From NCBI GenBank assembly GCA_026647385.1, contig JAPKGY010000321.1, forward strand, positions 1 through 5,023: DNA of 5,023 nt, written 5' to 3'. Both the position numbers and the translations under genes were made by a program. Under the pieces are notes generated by a model. That model ran no database searches and had not been told where the DNA came from. It saw only the letters and a program-made list of their open reading frames with translations. Every line of letters starts with the position of its first letter. Position 1 is the first letter of the stretch. This DNA comes from Phycisphaerae bacterium (GTDB taxonomy: Bacteria > Planctomycetota > Phycisphaerae > UBA1845 > PWPN01). Shown piece by piece: positions 3,833 through 5,023 of this stretch.

Positions 3833-5023
3833 ATGTGTGCGATCGATGTGAACGACGAAACCATCATTCCGCAAATCGACTATGACGCCGATTGGTGCCG
3901 CGTCGACCTCAGCCAGGTCCCGCACCTGGTCACCCGGGTGCCCGGACCTGCCAGCGCCAGGCTGCACCAGGCAACCACCGACATCTACAAAGGCCTGTCG
4001 GGGCAGGTCAAGCTTTTCCCCGTGTGCTTCAGCAAGGCCGGCGGGTTGGTCATGGAGGACGTGGACGGCAACCGCTATCTCGACTTCTCCAGCGGCATCT
4101 ACGTCACCACGCTCGGCCATTGTCATCCCAAGATCAGCGAAGCCATCGCCTACTGGGCCAAACGGCTCATGAACTGCCACGACTTCAGCACCGCCGTCAA
4201 GTGCGCGTTGATGGAGGCCATGGTCGAGGTGCTGCCCAAGGGGCTCAACGGCGTGCAGCTCTACGACAGCGGCACGGTCGCGGTCGAGGCCGGCATGCGC
4301 ATCTGCCGGGCGGCGACGAACAAGCCCGAATTCATCTCCTGCTTCCAGGACTTCCACGGCAAGAGCCTCGGCTCGGTCTCGTGCGCCCGGATGAACCCGA
4401 TGAATGCTTCGACGCGCATGCCGGGGTATTACATGGTACCCCGGCCGGACACCTACCGCCCGCTCTGGACCCGTCCCGACGGCTCGCTCGACACCGAAGC
4501 CTATCTCAAGTTCTACGCCGACTTCATCGAGGAAAGCACCGTGGGCCAGGTGGCGGCTTTCGTCCTCGAACCGATCCAGGGCTGGGCGGGCTCCATCATG
4601 CCGCCCGACGACTTCTTCCCCAAGCTGCGGAAGTTCTGCGACGAGCGCGGCATCCTGCTGATGGCCGACGAAGTCCTTACCTGCATGGGGCGCACCGGGC
4701 AATGGCTGTGCATGGACCACTGGGGCGTCGTGCCGGACGTCGTCACCCTCGGCAAGGGCTTCGGCAACGGGTTCCCGGTCACCGCCTGCGTCGCGAGCGA
4801 GAGAATCAAACACAACTTCGACAAGATCAGCGCCTCCAGCAGCTACGGCGGGAACCCGATGGCCTGTGCCGCCGCTCTGGCCAGCATCCAGGTCATCCGC
4901 GAGGAGAAACTCCTCGAGAACGCCCGACTCCTCGAAAAGATCGCGCTCCAGCGCATGGCCAAAATGATGGGGGAACACAGGATCATCGGCGATGTTCGGG
5001 CCAAAGGCTGCCTCATGGGCATC
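3833..5023 (+). CDS. Class III PLP-dependent aminotransferase, 3' end beyond the window
   Basis: The window holds 397 codons without a stop; the family is usually about 430-450 residues, so some 40-50 are missing. The fold-type I landmarks are clear: GLVMEDVDGNRYLDFSSGIY (71-90) and LGHCHPKI (94-101) in the N-terminal domain; SGT at 146-148 for the PLP phosphate; FHGKSLGS (174-181), with a residue that stacks on PLP; EPIQGWAGSI (246-255); LLMADEVLTCMGRTG (275-289), with D279 contacting the pyridine nitrogen; TLGKGFGNGFPV (305-316), with K308 as the PLP lysine; and SYGGNPMACAAAL (337-349). The enzyme moves an amino group between an amino acid and an aldehyde or ketone. Resemblance to AGXT2-like and omega-aminotransferases is visible, but the substrate is undecided. 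One oddity is V149 in SGTVAVEA, where SGTEA is usual. It lies 39 bp after the aldolase gene and is probably co-transcribed. The C-terminal substrate-carboxylate Arg region is outside the window. Confidence 0.93.
   Translation, partial: MCAIDVNDETIIPQIDYDADWCRVDLSQVPHLVTRVPGPASARLHQATTDIYKGLSGQVKLFPVCFSKAGGLVMEDVDGNRYLDFSSGIYVTTLGHCHPKISEAIAYWAKRLMNCHDFSTAVKCALMEAMVEVLPKGLNGVQLYDSGTVAVEAGMRICRAATNKPEFISCFQDFHGKSLGSVSCARMNPMNASTRMPGYYMVPRPDTYRPLWTRPDGSLDTEAYLKFYADFIEESTVGQVAAFVLEPIQGWAGSIMPPDDFFPKLRKFCDERGILLMADEVLTCMGRTGQWLCMDHWGVVPDVVTLGKGFGNGFPVTACVASERIKHNFDKISASSSYGGNPMACAAALASIQVIREEKLLENARLLEKIALQRMAKMMGEHRIIGDVRAKGCLMGI

Noticed and set aside
2891..4978. A 695-residue open frame on the minus strand antisense to the aldolase and aminotransferase genes
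   Set aside because: It mirrors the GC-rich third-codon bias of two well-recognised plus-strand genes. Its translation is Asp/Val/Gly/His-rich without family motifs, and it spans two genes and their intergenic gap.

Overview
The window is high-GC bacterial DNA that resembles a Planctomycetota genome, possibly of the Phycisphaerae type. This is inferred from the GC-rich codon use, the mix of c-di-GMP signalling genes with sugar-type metabolism, and a nested inverted repeat built on a GCAAAATGGGGAC core. I recall that core from intergenic repeats of planctomycetes and deltaproteobacteria. The taxonomic guess is weak, because there is no rRNA or other phylogenetic marker here.

Layout. Positions 1-187 are a leader with no supported gene. 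Positions 188-1396 (+) encode an HD-GYP domain protein with several substituted signature residues. Positions 1397-1893 are a non-coding stretch holding a roughly 170-bp palindromic, MITE/REP-like element (1414-1585) and a compact array of hairpins (1642-1732) that could fold as a three-way junction. Positions 1894-2475 (-) encode a protein with a C-terminal PilZ domain, convergent with the HD-GYP gene. Positions 2476-2971 are a divergent intergenic region with several inverted repeats and a good sigma70-type promoter firing rightward. Positions 2972-3793 (+) encode a class I aldolase of the DeoC/FbaB/LsrF family. Positions 3833-5023 (+) encode a class III PLP aminotransferase that runs off the window; 397 codons are present.

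How the genes relate. The left half is a small c-di-GMP module: a presumptive phosphodiesterase or sensor (HD-GYP) facing a presumptive c-di-GMP receptor (PilZ). The right half is an operon (39-bp gap, strong Shine-Dalgarno sites on both genes) joining a Schiff-base aldolase to a PLP aminotransferase. This would suit a pathway that makes or breaks a C-C bond next to a carbonyl and transaminates a linked aldehyde or ketone, but the substrate cannot be read from the sequence. The two halves are separated by 496 bp of divergent regulatory DNA, and nothing shows a direct functional link between them.

No tRNA, rRNA, CRISPR array, integrase, transposase gene or defence system was found. The least explained parts are the two intergenic regions and the altered active-site residues of the HD-GYP protein.
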